Positions 1 to 6,554 of a DNA stretch of 12,040 bases are shown here, piece by piece. The position numbers and the translations under genes are program-made. Under the pieces are notes generated by a model, which was not told where the DNA came from, made no database searches, and saw only the letters and a list, made by a program, of their open reading frames with translations. This DNA is from Candidatus Bathyarchaeota archaeon (lineage in GTDB: Archaea; Thermoproteota; Bathyarchaeia; TCS64): contig WJJC01000100.1 in NCBI GenBank assembly GCA_014729945.1, positions 1 to 12,040 on the forward strand. Direction: 5' to 3'. How positions within the stretch are numbered: position 1 is the first letter of the stretch; each line of letters opens with the position of its first letter.

Positions 1-264
1 AGTCAATATAGTGTCACTGTCATCGATAAGCCCCTCAACATCCATAGTCAGGGTCTCAGTAAACAAGATAGGGGGAAGAAGCACCGTCAAGAATATCCCG
101 GGACCTATCTCAGGAAGAGATATTCGAGGCATAAAAGTAGCCAGCACCCCAGCGAAAATGAATGCTATAGTAGAGGGAAAATTGATCTGCCGCGCTATAA
201 GTGTGATAACTACCACGAGGATAAGGATGTTATATATAGCATCAAATTGACCTAAGCCCTCCAT
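1..264 (-). CDS. CPA1/NhaP-like cation:proton antiporter, N-terminal part (cut by window edge)
   Basis: The first 88 codons of a membrane protein read leftward off the window. An N-terminal hydrophobic helix (about residues 8-24) is followed by RQINFPSTIAFIFAGVLA and then by VLLPPILFTETLTMD (about residues 61-75). This LPP-(I/L)LF-E pattern is typical of the first transmembrane segments of Na+(K+)/H+ antiporters of the CPA1 (NhaP/NHE) family, which exchange cytoplasmic protons and cations across the membrane. The catalytic Asp-Asp or Asn-Asp segment lies outside the window, so the ion cannot be inferred. The start is the ATG at 264-262, just after a purine-rich GAGAGGAT and about 32 bases after a TATA-like box. 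A plus-strand open frame over the same bases is a shadow. Identity as a CPA-type antiporter is fairly secure. Subfamily is inference. Confidence 0.75.
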   Translation of the reverse strand, partial: MEGLGQFDAIYNILILVVVITLIARQINFPSTIAFIFAGVLATFMPRISLPEIGPGIFLTVLLPPILFTETLTMDVEGLIDDSDTILT

Positions 265-290
265 ATCCTCTCTAGTATGTTGAAGGCACC

Positions 291-301
291 ATAAATTTAA
301 G
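291..301 (-). promoter_or_regulatory. TATA-like promoter of the antiporter gene
   Basis: On the minus strand these bases read CTTAAATTTAT, an archaeal TATA-like box. Its centre is about 32 bases before the ATG at 264, so transcription would start only a few bases before the start codon. No BRE element is clear. Confidence 0.4.
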
Positions 302-438
302 CAATACTCCAGAAAAATCCATGATTAAAATACATTTCACAGGAAAACATGAAAGCCTGTAAAATGAAAAAATGGTTAAGTTGATTATGAGACGAATCCT
401 GAAAGTAGTTTATTTAATGCGACTTATTTGAAGAGATT

Positions 439-462
439 TAGCCAAAATACGATAATTGGCTA
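439..462. other. 7-bp inverted repeat in the 265-514 intergenic region
   Basis: TAGCCAA (439-445) and TTGGCTA (456-462) form a perfect 7-bp stem with a 10-base loop. It sits in the AT-rich gap between the antiporter start and the end of the decarboxylase gene. A second, weaker stem is ACAGG (339-343) with CCTGT (356-360). On the minus strand the 7-bp stem lies about 50 bases beyond the decarboxylase stop and follows two T5 tracts, so it may belong to that gene's 3' end. I see no gene, tRNA or repeat array elsewhere in 265-514. Confidence 0.3.
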
Positions 463-484
463 GGAAAAACATTATTTTAGGACC

Positions 485-489
485 AAAAA
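485..489 (-). terminator. Possible T-tract terminator of the decarboxylase gene
   Basis: About 25 bases after the decarboxylase stop the minus strand reads CTTTTTGG, and a second T5 tract lies at 465-469. Archaeal RNA polymerase can terminate at short U tracts without a strong hairpin. The tracts are short, so this is a weak call. Confidence 0.3.
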
Positions 490-514
490 GGAAATACGGG
501 TATATTTACTTCGC

Positions 515-856
515 TTATCGGATGATTTCTCTAGTAATAGTTCTAGTGGTTATCTCCCTGAAAGCAATATGTTCCCTCAGGTACTCTACGACCTTTTTAG
601 CGTTGAAGGCTTTACAGCTGTAAACATCTATGCTAATGGTGTTATCTTCACTGAAGGTGTGGATAGCGATGTGGCTCTTGTCTATTACCTCTATACCGGT
701 GTATCCCGGGTTCTCCTGTACACCTTCAACGAGGTAAGGCCCATCAAGTATATGCATATCTATCCTTGGAGGCAGATCCGTTAGTATATGCTGTATTACC
801 TCTTCATCAACCGTGTTTTCAGTGACTCCGTCTACCATCAGGTGGATTCCGATCAT
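515..856 (-). CDS. speD: SpeD-type S-adenosylmethionine decarboxylase proenzyme (class 1B-like, pyruvoyl)
   Basis: This 113-residue protein matches the short bacterial/archaeal AdoMet decarboxylases, which make decarboxylated AdoMet for spermidine synthesis. The core is KSHIAIHTF followed by ISIDVYSC. Counting from the ATG at 856, Ser61 (self-cleavage, becomes the pyruvoyl group), His66 and Cys81 keep the spacing of the Thermotoga enzyme's Ser63/His68/Cys83 exactly. The residue before the cleaved serine is Lys instead of the usual Glu, and HTFSE replaces the common HTWPE. Related SpeD homologues have turned into arginine or ornithine decarboxylases, so the substrate is not certain. The frame can be read back to a TTG at 895, but a TATA box lies inside that extension, about 26 bases ahead of ATG 856. 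I therefore choose ATG 856 and a leaderless message. The gene is divergent from an MFS transporter; a link to polyamine traffic is only inference. Confidence 0.85.
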   Translation of the reverse strand: MIGIHLMVDGVTENTVDEEVIQHILTDLPPRIDMHILDGPYLVEGVQENPGYTGIEVIDKSHIAIHTFSEDNTISIDVYSCKAFNAKKVVEYLREHIAFREITTRTITREIIR

Positions 857-878
857 CGTCCAACCACACATATTTCTA

Positions 879-888
879 TAATATAAAG
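879..888 (-). promoter_or_regulatory. TATA box of the speD gene
   Basis: The minus strand reads CTTTATATTA, close to the archaeal TTTAWA consensus. Its centre is about 27 bases before ATG 856, which predicts transcription starting at or one base before that ATG. This supports the shorter start of speD. Confidence 0.6.
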
Positions 889-906
889 GTGTCAATTTTC
901 GGTGTC

Positions 907-916
907 CTTATATTAG
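907..916 (+). promoter_or_regulatory. TATA box of the MFS transporter gene
   Basis: CTTATATTAG has its centre about 33 bases before ATG 945, predicting a start of transcription near 937 and a leader of only a few bases. It lies back-to-back with the speD box, so 854-945 is a compact divergent promoter region. An ATG at 924 in the same frame runs into TGA after three codons and is not the start. Confidence 0.5.
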
Positions 917-944
917 ATAACGCATGGTTGGATGAGGACTATTT

Positions 945-2216
945 ATGGCAGCTCCGAGACTCAATAAAGCAGTTCTAATACTGGGAACAGTCCAACTGGT
1001 GGAATCCCTTGCCATCGCCCTACCCATCAGCTTCTTCCCCAACTACGTAATCAGCCTCGGCGCCAGTGTAGCCAGCGTTGGGTTATTCACTAGCAGCTTC
1101 ATGATGGCTTACGCCATACTATCACCCAAGATGGGACGCCTTGTTGATGAGTATGGAAGAAAACAGATTATGATGCTGGGCATATTCGGAGACGTAGTCT
1201 TCGGGGTATTAACCGGGCTTGTACCAGATTGGCGCTGGCTACTAGTGATCAGGGTAATCAATGGAGCGGTCTCCAGCGGGGCCATGCTCGCATCCGAGAC
1301 CTTGTTAATTGATCTCGTTACACCTCAGAAGAGAGGTGAGGCTGCGGGATTCATAATGTCCATGAGCATGATTGGGAGGAACATTGGACCGGTTTTCGGG
1401 GGTGCAATCCAGTGGTTCGTATTAAGTAGAGGATACACCGAGTTAATGAGCTACCGTATACCCTACTTTGTTGACTCCGCTCTTGCCGCAGTAGCGTTAG
1501 CAGTAATTTATTTCTACATCAAGGAGCCTGAAAGAAGCAGAAGGAATAATACGGGATTAGAAGGCGAAAAGAAAGAGTTACCCAAGATAGAGTGGACTCA
1601 ACCATTGAAGGTACTATTCTTGAATAGCTTCATAGCCGGCATAGGAGTCGGCTTCATAATACCCATAATGGTCCTATTCTACACAGACAAATTTAACATG
1701 GACCCGGTGGGAATAGGCACAATCATCAGCCTCAGCGGCTTCATAGGACTACTGGCAAGCTACATCGCCGGTAGATACAGTGACAAACTGGGTAGAAAAC
1801 CATTAATCGCCTTTGGCAACTATAGCAGCCGCTTAGCGGGTTTAATCCTACCCTTCACAGCCTCCATCACACAAGCCGGTATCGTGGTTAGCGTCAGAAG
1901 CCTAGGCTTCAATATAAGCATGCCAGCCTTCAGAGCATTAAGAGCAGATCTAGTCCAACCAGAGGTACGTGGAAGAATGTTCGGGTTATTCGGCACCGCT
2001 TTCACCGCTGGCAGCGTAATAGGGCCAATCATAGGAACCTGGATATATGACACCTACAGGTTCTCTGTCTTTAACGTGCTTGGGTTACAGGTTCCCGGAT
2101 ACGGGATACCCTTCTTCATAAACGGAATCCTGGGAATATTATCAACCACCATGATAATGCTACTAGTAGAAGAACCAAAAGGAGAAGACGTAGCCCCCCA
2201 GTTCGCCGAGATCTAA
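945..2216 (+). CDS. Major facilitator superfamily (MFS) transporter
   Basis: A 423-residue integral membrane protein with the expected twelve-helix layout in two halves, split by a charged loop (about residues 192-220). MFS motif A is visible in both halves: GRLVDEYGRK (about 64-73) between helices 2 and 3, and GRYSDKLGRK (about 276-285) in the repeat. QKRGEAAGF (about 128-136) and EVRGRMFGLFGTAF (about 340-353) are the matching RG-type loop motifs, and GRNIGPVFGGA and GSVIGPIIG resemble the helix-5 and helix-11 glycine motifs of proton-driven drug exporters. It most likely exports a small molecule by proton antiport across the cytoplasmic membrane. The substrate cannot be told. The start at 945 follows a TATA box and the purine-rich GGATGAGG. 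The divergent neighbour is a SpeD homologue, so polyamine export is possible but unproven. Confidence 0.88.
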   Translation: MAAPRLNKAVLILGTVQLVESLAIALPISFFPNYVISLGASVASVGLFTSSFMMAYAILSPKMGRLVDEYGRKQIMMLGIFGDVVFGVLTGLVPDWRWLLVIRVINGAVSSGAMLASETLLIDLVTPQKRGEAAGFIMSMSMIGRNIGPVFGGAIQWFVLSRGYTELMSYRIPYFVDSALAAVALAVIYFYIKEPERSRRNNTGLEGEKKELPKIEWTQPLKVLFLNSFIAGIGVGFIIPIMVLFYTDKFNMDPVGIGTIISLSGFIGLLASYIAGRYSDKLGRKPLIAFGNYSSRLAGLILPFTASITQAGIVVSVRSLGFNISMPAFRALRADLVQPEVRGRMFGLFGTAFTAGSVIGPIIGTWIYDTYRFSVFNVLGLQVPGYGIPFFINGILGILSTTMIMLLVEEPKGEDVAPQFAEI

Positions 2217-2309
2217 CTAAAATACACATCTTATTCTTAACCAATTATCTAAGTTAACACGTAAATGGATGGTTTCTTGTATTACTTTGAGAACCTATAA
2301 ACGGTTAAT

Positions 2310-2630
2310 ATGAGTTATCGGCTTAGCGACAACATCAACATCGAGACCCCCAACCTAGAGGAGGCAGTACAGTTCTACAGCGAAGTTCTGGGATTAAGGA
2401 TAGCCGAAATGGGTAATAACTGGGCAAAATTTGACACAGGTAAACTAAACCTGTACATCAGCCGTGGCCGTACCCTTGGACCAATCACAGAGTTCCACGT
2501 CGAAGACATAGAGAAAGCCAAGAATAGGTTAATGGAAAAAGGATGCACGGTAGTCAGGTGGGAGGGAAAAGGTAAGCCCTGTTATATTCGTGATCCCTTT
2601 GGTTTTGTCTTTAATCTATGGGAAGTCTAG
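2310..2630 (+). CDS. Small VOC (glyoxalase/bleomycin-resistance fold) family protein
   Basis: A 106-residue protein with the single-module pattern of the vicinal oxygen chelate superfamily. The first beta-alpha unit is NINIETPNLEEAVQFYSEVL (about residues 8-27). The second is ITEFHVEDIEKAKNRLMEKG (about 59-78), and the closing strands are YIRDPFGFVFNLWE (92-105). YIRDPFG-(N/F)-hydrophobic-E is the hallmark C-terminus, with Glu105 as the usual metal ligand. The first strand has NIN where a metal-binding His is common, so the metal site may be incomplete. Two such modules are needed for an active fold, so a homodimer is expected. Members include glyoxalases, dioxygenases, resistance proteins and epimerases, and I cannot choose among them. 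No strong ribosome site precedes ATG 2310. The gene follows the MFS gene by about 90 bases and may be separately transcribed. Confidence 0.78.
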   Translation: MSYRLSDNINIETPNLEEAVQFYSEVLGLRIAEMGNNWAKFDTGKLNLYISRGRTLGPITEFHVEDIEKAKNRLMEKGCTVVRWEGKGKPCYIRDPFGFVFNLWEV

Positions 2631-2640
2631 TAAGCGCTTA
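2631..2640. repeat. Perfect 10-bp palindrome TAAGCGCTTA between convergent genes
   Basis: TAAGCGCTTA starts immediately after the stop codon of the VOC gene, in the 28-base gap before the convergent ligase gene. It could be part of a bidirectional transcript end, but no T tract follows closely on either strand, and a 10-bp palindrome may be chance. Confidence 0.25.
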
Positions 2641-2658
2641 ACATTTCCTGAAACATCT

Positions 2659-4056
2659 TCAAGGGGACTTAATTCTTTTTGACAGGAGCCAATTATTTTC
2701 ACCAGCTTCATCAAAGCGTATTAGCTCGTAGCGGCCACGAACTCGTTTCCCGGCCAGTATAAACTCTATCTTATCATTCATCCATTTCACTGGTACATAG
2801 AAGCCTTTATCCCATATCTCAACAGCGCCAGCCCCGTACTCGCCTCTGGGTATAATTCCCTCAAAGCCACCATACTCCAAAGGATGATCCTCGGTCTGTA
2901 TCGCCAGTCTCTTTTCCCCGTGTTCCAAAGGTATGCCTTTGGGTACTGCCCAGCTAACTAATACACCGTCTCGTTCCAGTCTCAGATCATAGTGAAGCCG
3001 GGATGCATCATGCTTCTGAACAACATAACTGTTACCAGACCTAGCATTAGATCCACCCATGGGCTCGGTGGTCTCAGAGAAGTCTCTTTTAGCATAATAT
3101 TCCTCCAGTCTCTGGGGTCTTATCTGGTTAATACTGCATAATGAGGCGGGTTTATCCTCTCTAAACCCCTGAAACCTTGGCGCTCTGAGACGTTGATCAT
3201 TAGTTACTTCCTGGTACCCTATTTTTGCTACTAGCCTGGGTTTAACCCATTTACTCTCCTTGGGTATATCTTCTTCATCAAACCAGCCATCCGTTATCTC
3301 TAAGGATTCCAGCCTAGAGGTGATGTTTTCCAGATCTCTGTCACTGAAACCGGTTCCCACTCTTCCAACATATACTGGTTTTTCACCAGCATACAATCCC
3401 AAGAGTAATGCACCAAAACTCTTCTCCCTATCACCCACGCCTCTAGTGTACCCGAACACCACGCAGTCACAGGTCTTTACCTGTTTAATCTTCAACCAGT
3501 CAGGGCTCCTCGCCCCAGGCTGATATGGGCTATCCCTTCGTTTACCCATAATTCCTTCCAGATTCTTCTGTAAAGCCGCCTCATAGTACTCCACCCCGTA
3601 TTCTCTTATGGGTTGACTGCGCACAACGTGTCTACCCTGCTCAAGGTGATTCTCAAGAATCTCTAACCGTTCATACAGAGGCCGATCAATAAGACTGACA
3701 CCGTTTGATTCCAGTATATCAAAAACAATGTAAGTAGCTGGTCTCTGAGCTGCCTGCTTCCGGATATCTCGGGGATTCTGCTGCTGATTTCTTGAGGCTA
3801 CTGCCTGAAAATCAGGTAAACCATCAGTAAGTACCACGATCTCCCCGTCCAGCACGACACCAGACGCTAAATCAGATAACTCGTTTAACTCCGGGAACTT
3901 TGTTATTATCTCGTTATCGTTACGGGTTCTGAGACTAACATCCTCATCAACATAGGCTATGGCCCGTACTCCATCCCATTTAACCTCAAAAACCCAGTCT
4001 GGATCATTGAAAGGCTCCTCGGCTGTACGAGCCATCATAGGCCTGTAGATATTCAT
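2659..4056 (-). CDS. ligD: ATP-dependent DNA ligase fused to C-terminal 3'-phosphoesterase domain (LigD-type, LIG-PE order)
   Basis: A 465-residue end-joining ligase. The nucleotidyltransferase domain (about 1-200) has motif I EVKWDGVRA with AMP-acceptor Lys26, LDGEIV (69-74), motif IV EGIMGKR (167-173) and motif V WLKIK (187-191). The OB-fold domain follows (about 200-305), with GRVGTGFSD (231-239) and motif VI around RLRAPRFQGFREDKPA. A third domain (about 342-463) is a LigD-type 3'-phosphoesterase, QKHDASRLHYDLRLE through RGEYGAGAVEIWD to NNWLLSKR. His349, His355, Asp357, Arg359, Arg383, His391 and Tyr395 keep the spacing I recall for the catalytic residues of the Pseudomonas LigD phosphoesterase, so it should trim 3' ends. 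Bacterial LigD carries phosphoesterase ahead of ligase; here the order is reversed and the polymerase is a separate gene. The ATG overlaps the ku stop (ATGA), so the two are co-translated. Confidence 0.93.
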   Translation of the reverse strand: MNIYRPMMARTAEEPFNDPDWVFEVKWDGVRAIAYVDEDVSLRTRNDNEIITKFPELNELSDLASGVVLDGEIVVLTDGLPDFQAVASRNQQQNPRDIRKQAAQRPATYIVFDILESNGVSLIDRPLYERLEILENHLEQGRHVVRSQPIREYGVEYYEAALQKNLEGIMGKRRDSPYQPGARSPDWLKIKQVKTCDCVVFGYTRGVGDREKSFGALLLGLYAGEKPVYVGRVGTGFSDRDLENITSRLESLEITDGWFDEEDIPKESKWVKPRLVAKIGYQEVTNDQRLRAPRFQGFREDKPASLCSINQIRPQRLEEYYAKRDFSETTEPMGGSNARSGNSYVVQKHDASRLHYDLRLERDGVLVSWAVPKGIPLEHGEKRLAIQTEDHPLEYGGFEGIIPRGEYGAGAVEIWDKGFYVPVKWMNDKIEFILAGKRVRGRYELIRFDEAGENNWLLSKRIKSP

Positions 4057-4847
4057 GATTCCTTCATCTGGGAGAGCGTCTCCTGTAGCGCTGTCATTAG
4101 TTCTTTGACTTCCTCGGTCTTGGGCTCAACGGATTTTATTTTCTCTCCCTTCCGCTTCTTCTCAAGAAGCTCCTCGACCCTCTCGGTGTAAGTATCATGA
4201 TACTCGGTGATATCAAAGTCGCCGCTGAGGTTATCGATTATCTTCTCGGCTAACTCCAGTTCCTCTTCAACAGGCTCCTCCAAGTCCTGAAGCACCTCCA
4301 TAGCTCTGGGGTCCACCACCTCGTTGCTGTACCTGAGAGTAGTTAGAACCAACGCGTCACGGTATGGATAAACCACCACGGGATACTCTCTCGTCCGCAT
4401 AGTGAACTTACCGACCCCGGCCATATCTTTATCCTTGAATGATTTCAATAACAGATTATAGCTGTCCTCGCTCTTATCCGGCGCCAGTATGTAGCTCTTA
4501 TTGTAGAATATCCGGTCCACCTGCCCCAGTGGAACAAATTTATCGATATTGATCTTCTTATTTGACTCTGGTTTGAGGGCGTCCAGTTCCTCCTTAGTGA
4601 AAACCACGTACTCGTCTTTTCCCACTTCTATAGCTTTTCCGACATCTGACCATGGCACCACTTCCTCATCATAAGTACAAACCCGTTGATACTTGAGTGG
4701 ACACGCGTCTTCTTTACGAACATATTTGAAGCTGAATCCCTGATCCTTAATCATTGTGTAGAGTTTTACTGGGACATTCACTAACCCGATGCTGATCCTT
4801 CCACTCCATATGCTTCTACTGCTTGGCTCTGCCTGTAATTTACTCAA
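4053..4847 (-). CDS. ku: Prokaryotic Ku, DNA end-binding protein of non-homologous end joining
   Basis: A 264-residue Ku homodimer subunit that should thread onto DNA double-strand ends and recruit the ligase and polymerase. The N-terminus SIWSGRISIGLVNVPVKLYT (12-31) is the Ku signature. RVCTYDEEVVPWSDV (55-69), YVVFTKEELDAL (80-91) and IFYNKSYILAPDK (113-125) follow the bacterial-type Ku core beta barrel. After the core (to about residue 225) comes a Lys/Glu-rich linker and a short helix VKELMTALQETLSQM (247-261). This resembles the minimal C-terminal region of bacterial Ku that is linked to LigD interaction. The only start is TTG at 4847: the frame upstream closes at TAG, and no ATG lies before the conserved core. 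GAGG sits about 7 bases ahead. The stop overlaps the ligase start, so ku-ligase is one operon. The message probably starts from the TATA box at 4881-4891. Confidence 0.93.
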   Translation of the reverse strand: MSKLQAEPSSRSIWSGRISIGLVNVPVKLYTMIKDQGFSFKYVRKEDACPLKYQRVCTYDEEVVPWSDVGKAIEVGKDEYVVFTKEELDALKPESNKKINIDKFVPLGQVDRIFYNKSYILAPDKSEDSYNLLLKSFKDKDMAGVGKFTMRTREYPVVVYPYRDALVLTTLRYSNEVVDPRAMEVLQDLEEPVEEELELAEKIIDNLSGDFDITEYHDTYTERVEELLEKKRKGEKIKSVEPKTEEVKELMTALQETLSQMKES

Positions 4848-4880
4848 ACTGGGCGCCTCTAATTATAAGGAACATTTGGT

Positions 4881-4891
4881 GGGGTATAAAG
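4881..4891. promoter_or_regulatory. Shared (bidirectional) TATA box between ku and the nuclease gene
   Basis: The plus strand reads GGGGTATAAAG and the minus strand CTTTATACCCC, so both strands offer a TATA-like hexamer. On the plus strand its centre is about 28 bases before ATG 4915, predicting a leaderless nuclease message. On the minus strand it predicts transcription starting near 4861, about 14 bases before the ku TTG. A second box, CCTTATAATT on the minus strand (4861-4870), would place the start of transcription inside ku codons and fits less well. Confidence 0.5.
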
Positions 4892-4914
4892 CTGAGTCAC
4901 GTATATACCTGTGT

Positions 4915-5571
4915 ATGACCGAGCAGAGCCTCCACGAACAGCTAAAAGAAATATACGCTAAGGAGACCGGGGAAATAGAGTCAACCATGGGTGACTACCG
5001 GGTTGACGTAGTCAAAGGCGATCTGCTTATAGAAATACAGACCCGAAGCTTTTCCTCCATTAAGGATAAGCTCAGAGACCTATCAAAGGGAAATAAGGTT
5101 AGACTAGTACACCCTATCGCGTACCAGAAATGGATAATCAGACTAGACAAGAACGGTGAACGTCTAAAGAGACGCAAGAGCCCCAAACGGGGAAAAGTTG
5201 AGGATATCTTCTATGAACTGGTCTACATGCCCAGACTTCTCACTCATCATAACTTTGAACTAGAGGTAGCCATGGTGGATATGGAAGAGTTCTGGATCGA
5301 TGACGGTAAGGGAAGCTGGAGAAGAAAATACTGGAGCATCCACGACAAAAAGCTGCTAAAGCTCAACGAAAGACACCTCTTCACCAACCCAATGGACTTC
5401 AAAACACTGATACCTGAAACCCTGCCCACACAATTCACATCCACCATGCTATCCGATGAAGCAGGCCTAAGAAAAAAACTAGCCCAGAAGATGCTATACT
5501 GTTTCAGAAAGATGAACGTAGTGCGCAGAACAGGAAAGAGAGGCAACGCCTATCTCTACATGGTCTATTAG
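4915..5571 (+). CDS. PD-(D/E)XK-like nuclease candidate inserted in the end-joining island
   Basis: A 218-residue soluble protein without an assigned function. Residues about 20-56 read GEIESTMGDYRVDVVKGDLL then IEIQTRSFSSIKDKL. The acidic residue near 20-22, Asp31 and Glu40-x-Gln42 fit a PD-(D/E)XK nuclease core with Gln in place of the usual Lys, and a Ser/Lys-rich helix follows. Next come RLVHPIAYQKWIIRLD (63-78), a very basic stretch RLKRRKSPKRGKVED (83-97) and GKGSWRRKYWSIHDKKLL (131-148). The C-terminus, GLRKKLAQKMLYCFRKMNVV then a Gly/Arg wing ending in YLYMV, looks like a winged helix for DNA binding. It resembles uncharacterised proteins I recall from bacteria and archaea. The frame extends back to ATG 4789, but that part is antisense to ku. 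I choose ATG 4915, about 28 bases after a TATA box. It ends in a 4-base tail-to-tail overlap with the polymerase gene. Confidence 0.75.
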   Translation: MTEQSLHEQLKEIYAKETGEIESTMGDYRVDVVKGDLLIEIQTRSFSSIKDKLRDLSKGNKVRLVHPIAYQKWIIRLDKNGERLKRRKSPKRGKVEDIFYELVYMPRLLTHHNFELEVAMVDMEEFWIDDGKGSWRRKYWSIHDKKLLKLNERHLFTNPMDFKTLIPETLPTQFTSTMLSDEAGLRKKLAQKMLYCFRKMNVVRRTGKRGNAYLYMVY

Positions 5572-6425
5572 AGGGATAGCTTAAACCTCTCATGAAACAG
5601 TTTTTTCCAAGGCTTCTTTTCCCTTTCAGCTACATTGAATATATTCCAGTCAAAAGGCCGTAAATCAGGCAACTCCCTCCAATTTAGAGGAGTGCTAACA
5701 GTAGCTTCCCGTACAGCCCTAAGACTATAAGGGGCAATCATAGTGCCTCTCTCACTGTTCTGGGGATAATCCAGTAGAACAGTACCCGGTTCCTTGGTCT
5801 GTCTCCTCTCAGAGACTATGAACCTATGTTTCTCAGCCAGAGTGATAGCAACGGCGTGAACAAAGGAGCGGGTATCCTTGAAAGTATAGCCATCAACAAC
5901 TGGAACCATCACGTGCAACCCTTTCTTTCCAGAGGTCTTCACAAAAGAGGCTAGACCAATTTTCTCCAAGTAATCACGTAAAATCAACGCTGAACGTATA
6001 GCTTCACTCAGCCCAGCTGGAGGCTCAGGGTCAATATCAAAGAGCATCAGATCAGGAGACCCAACATTATCAACGATTGATAACGGCATATGTAGCTCAA
6101 GGGCAGCCAGGTTCGCCAACCAGACCAAGGTATCAACATCGTTACAAATCACATAATCAGTGTATCTATCAGCTGATTCACTATACTTGGAATAAGTCTG
6201 GACCCATTCAGGGGTTCCCCGTGGCGCATCTTTCTCATAAAATCCCTCACTATTCACTCCATCAGGGTACCTTGTTCTAACAAGGGCTCTATCCCTGAGA
6301 AAAGGGAGCAAACTGGGAGCCACTTTGATATAATACTCAATTATATCGGACTTGGTTAACTCTAGTTCAGGATATAGGATTTTATCCAAATTACTAAACT
6401 TTACACGGGTTAACTCCTTCATCAA
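5568..6425 (-). CDS. ligD-pol: LigD-type NHEJ polymerase/primase domain protein (stand-alone PolDom)
   Basis: A 285-residue archaeo-eukaryotic-primase-like polymerase, the size of an isolated LigD polymerase domain. The start, TRVKFSNLDKILYPELELTK (6-25), is the family's N-terminal signature. The catalytic acidic pair is LMLFDIDP (126-133: Asp130 and Asp132), followed by KTSGKKGLHVMVP (163-175) with the nucleotide-binding SGKKGLH and His171. The third acidic residue is Asp219 in LLDYPQNSERG, then TMIAPYSLRA (228-237). It should fill gaps and add (ribo)nucleotides at broken ends held by Ku. The frame opens TTG-ATG (6425, 6422), and the ATG at 6422 is an equally good start. A TATA-like box lies about 40 bases upstream. 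The gene is not in the ku-ligase operon: it is separated by the opposite-strand nuclease gene. Separate Lig and Pol polypeptides are also known from the archaeon Methanocella paludicola. Confidence 0.93.
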   Translation of the reverse strand: MMKELTRVKFSNLDKILYPELELTKSDIIEYYIKVAPSLLPFLRDRALVRTRYPDGVNSEGFYEKDAPRGTPEWVQTYSKYSESADRYTDYVICNDVDTLVWLANLAALELHMPLSIVDNVGSPDLMLFDIDPEPPAGLSEAIRSALILRDYLEKIGLASFVKTSGKKGLHVMVPVVDGYTFKDTRSFVHAVAITLAEKHRFIVSERRQTKEPGTVLLDYPQNSERGTMIAPYSLRAVREATVSTPLNWRELPDLRPFDWNIFNVAEREKKPWKKLFHERFKLSL

Positions 6426-6460
6426 TATAAGCTACTGAAGGAGAACTGAAAAACGATTGG

Positions 6461-6470
6461 ACATATAACT
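6461..6470 (-). promoter_or_regulatory. TATA-like box of the polymerase gene
   Basis: The minus strand reads AGTTATATGT. Its centre is about 40 bases before the TTG/ATG start, predicting a leader of about 14-17 bases. That leader shows no Shine-Dalgarno sequence. The rest of 6426-6554 is A-rich, and I see no gene in it. Confidence 0.4.
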
Positions 6471-6554
6471 GAATCCTCACCCTGTACAAAAACCATAAAG
6501 CCACTACCAAATATATGAAAAAACGCTAAATAGGCCTCGACTAGACGGAAAAAT

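Noticed and set aside
265..514. Small RNA or tRNA gene in the intergenic gap
   Set aside because: I found only short stems and isolated box-like words, with no cloverleaf or complete C/D or H/ACA pattern.
857..895. TTG-initiated 13-residue extension of SpeD
   Set aside because: The extension contains the TATA box whose spacing points to ATG 856, and the family normally begins close to the GIHLMVD segment.
4789..4914. N-terminal extension of the nuclease gene with a signal-peptide-like hydrophobic start
   Set aside because: These bases are antisense to the start of ku. The TATA box lies downstream of ATG 4789, and the spacing supports ATG 4915. The hydrophobic stretch is a by-product of the antisense frame.
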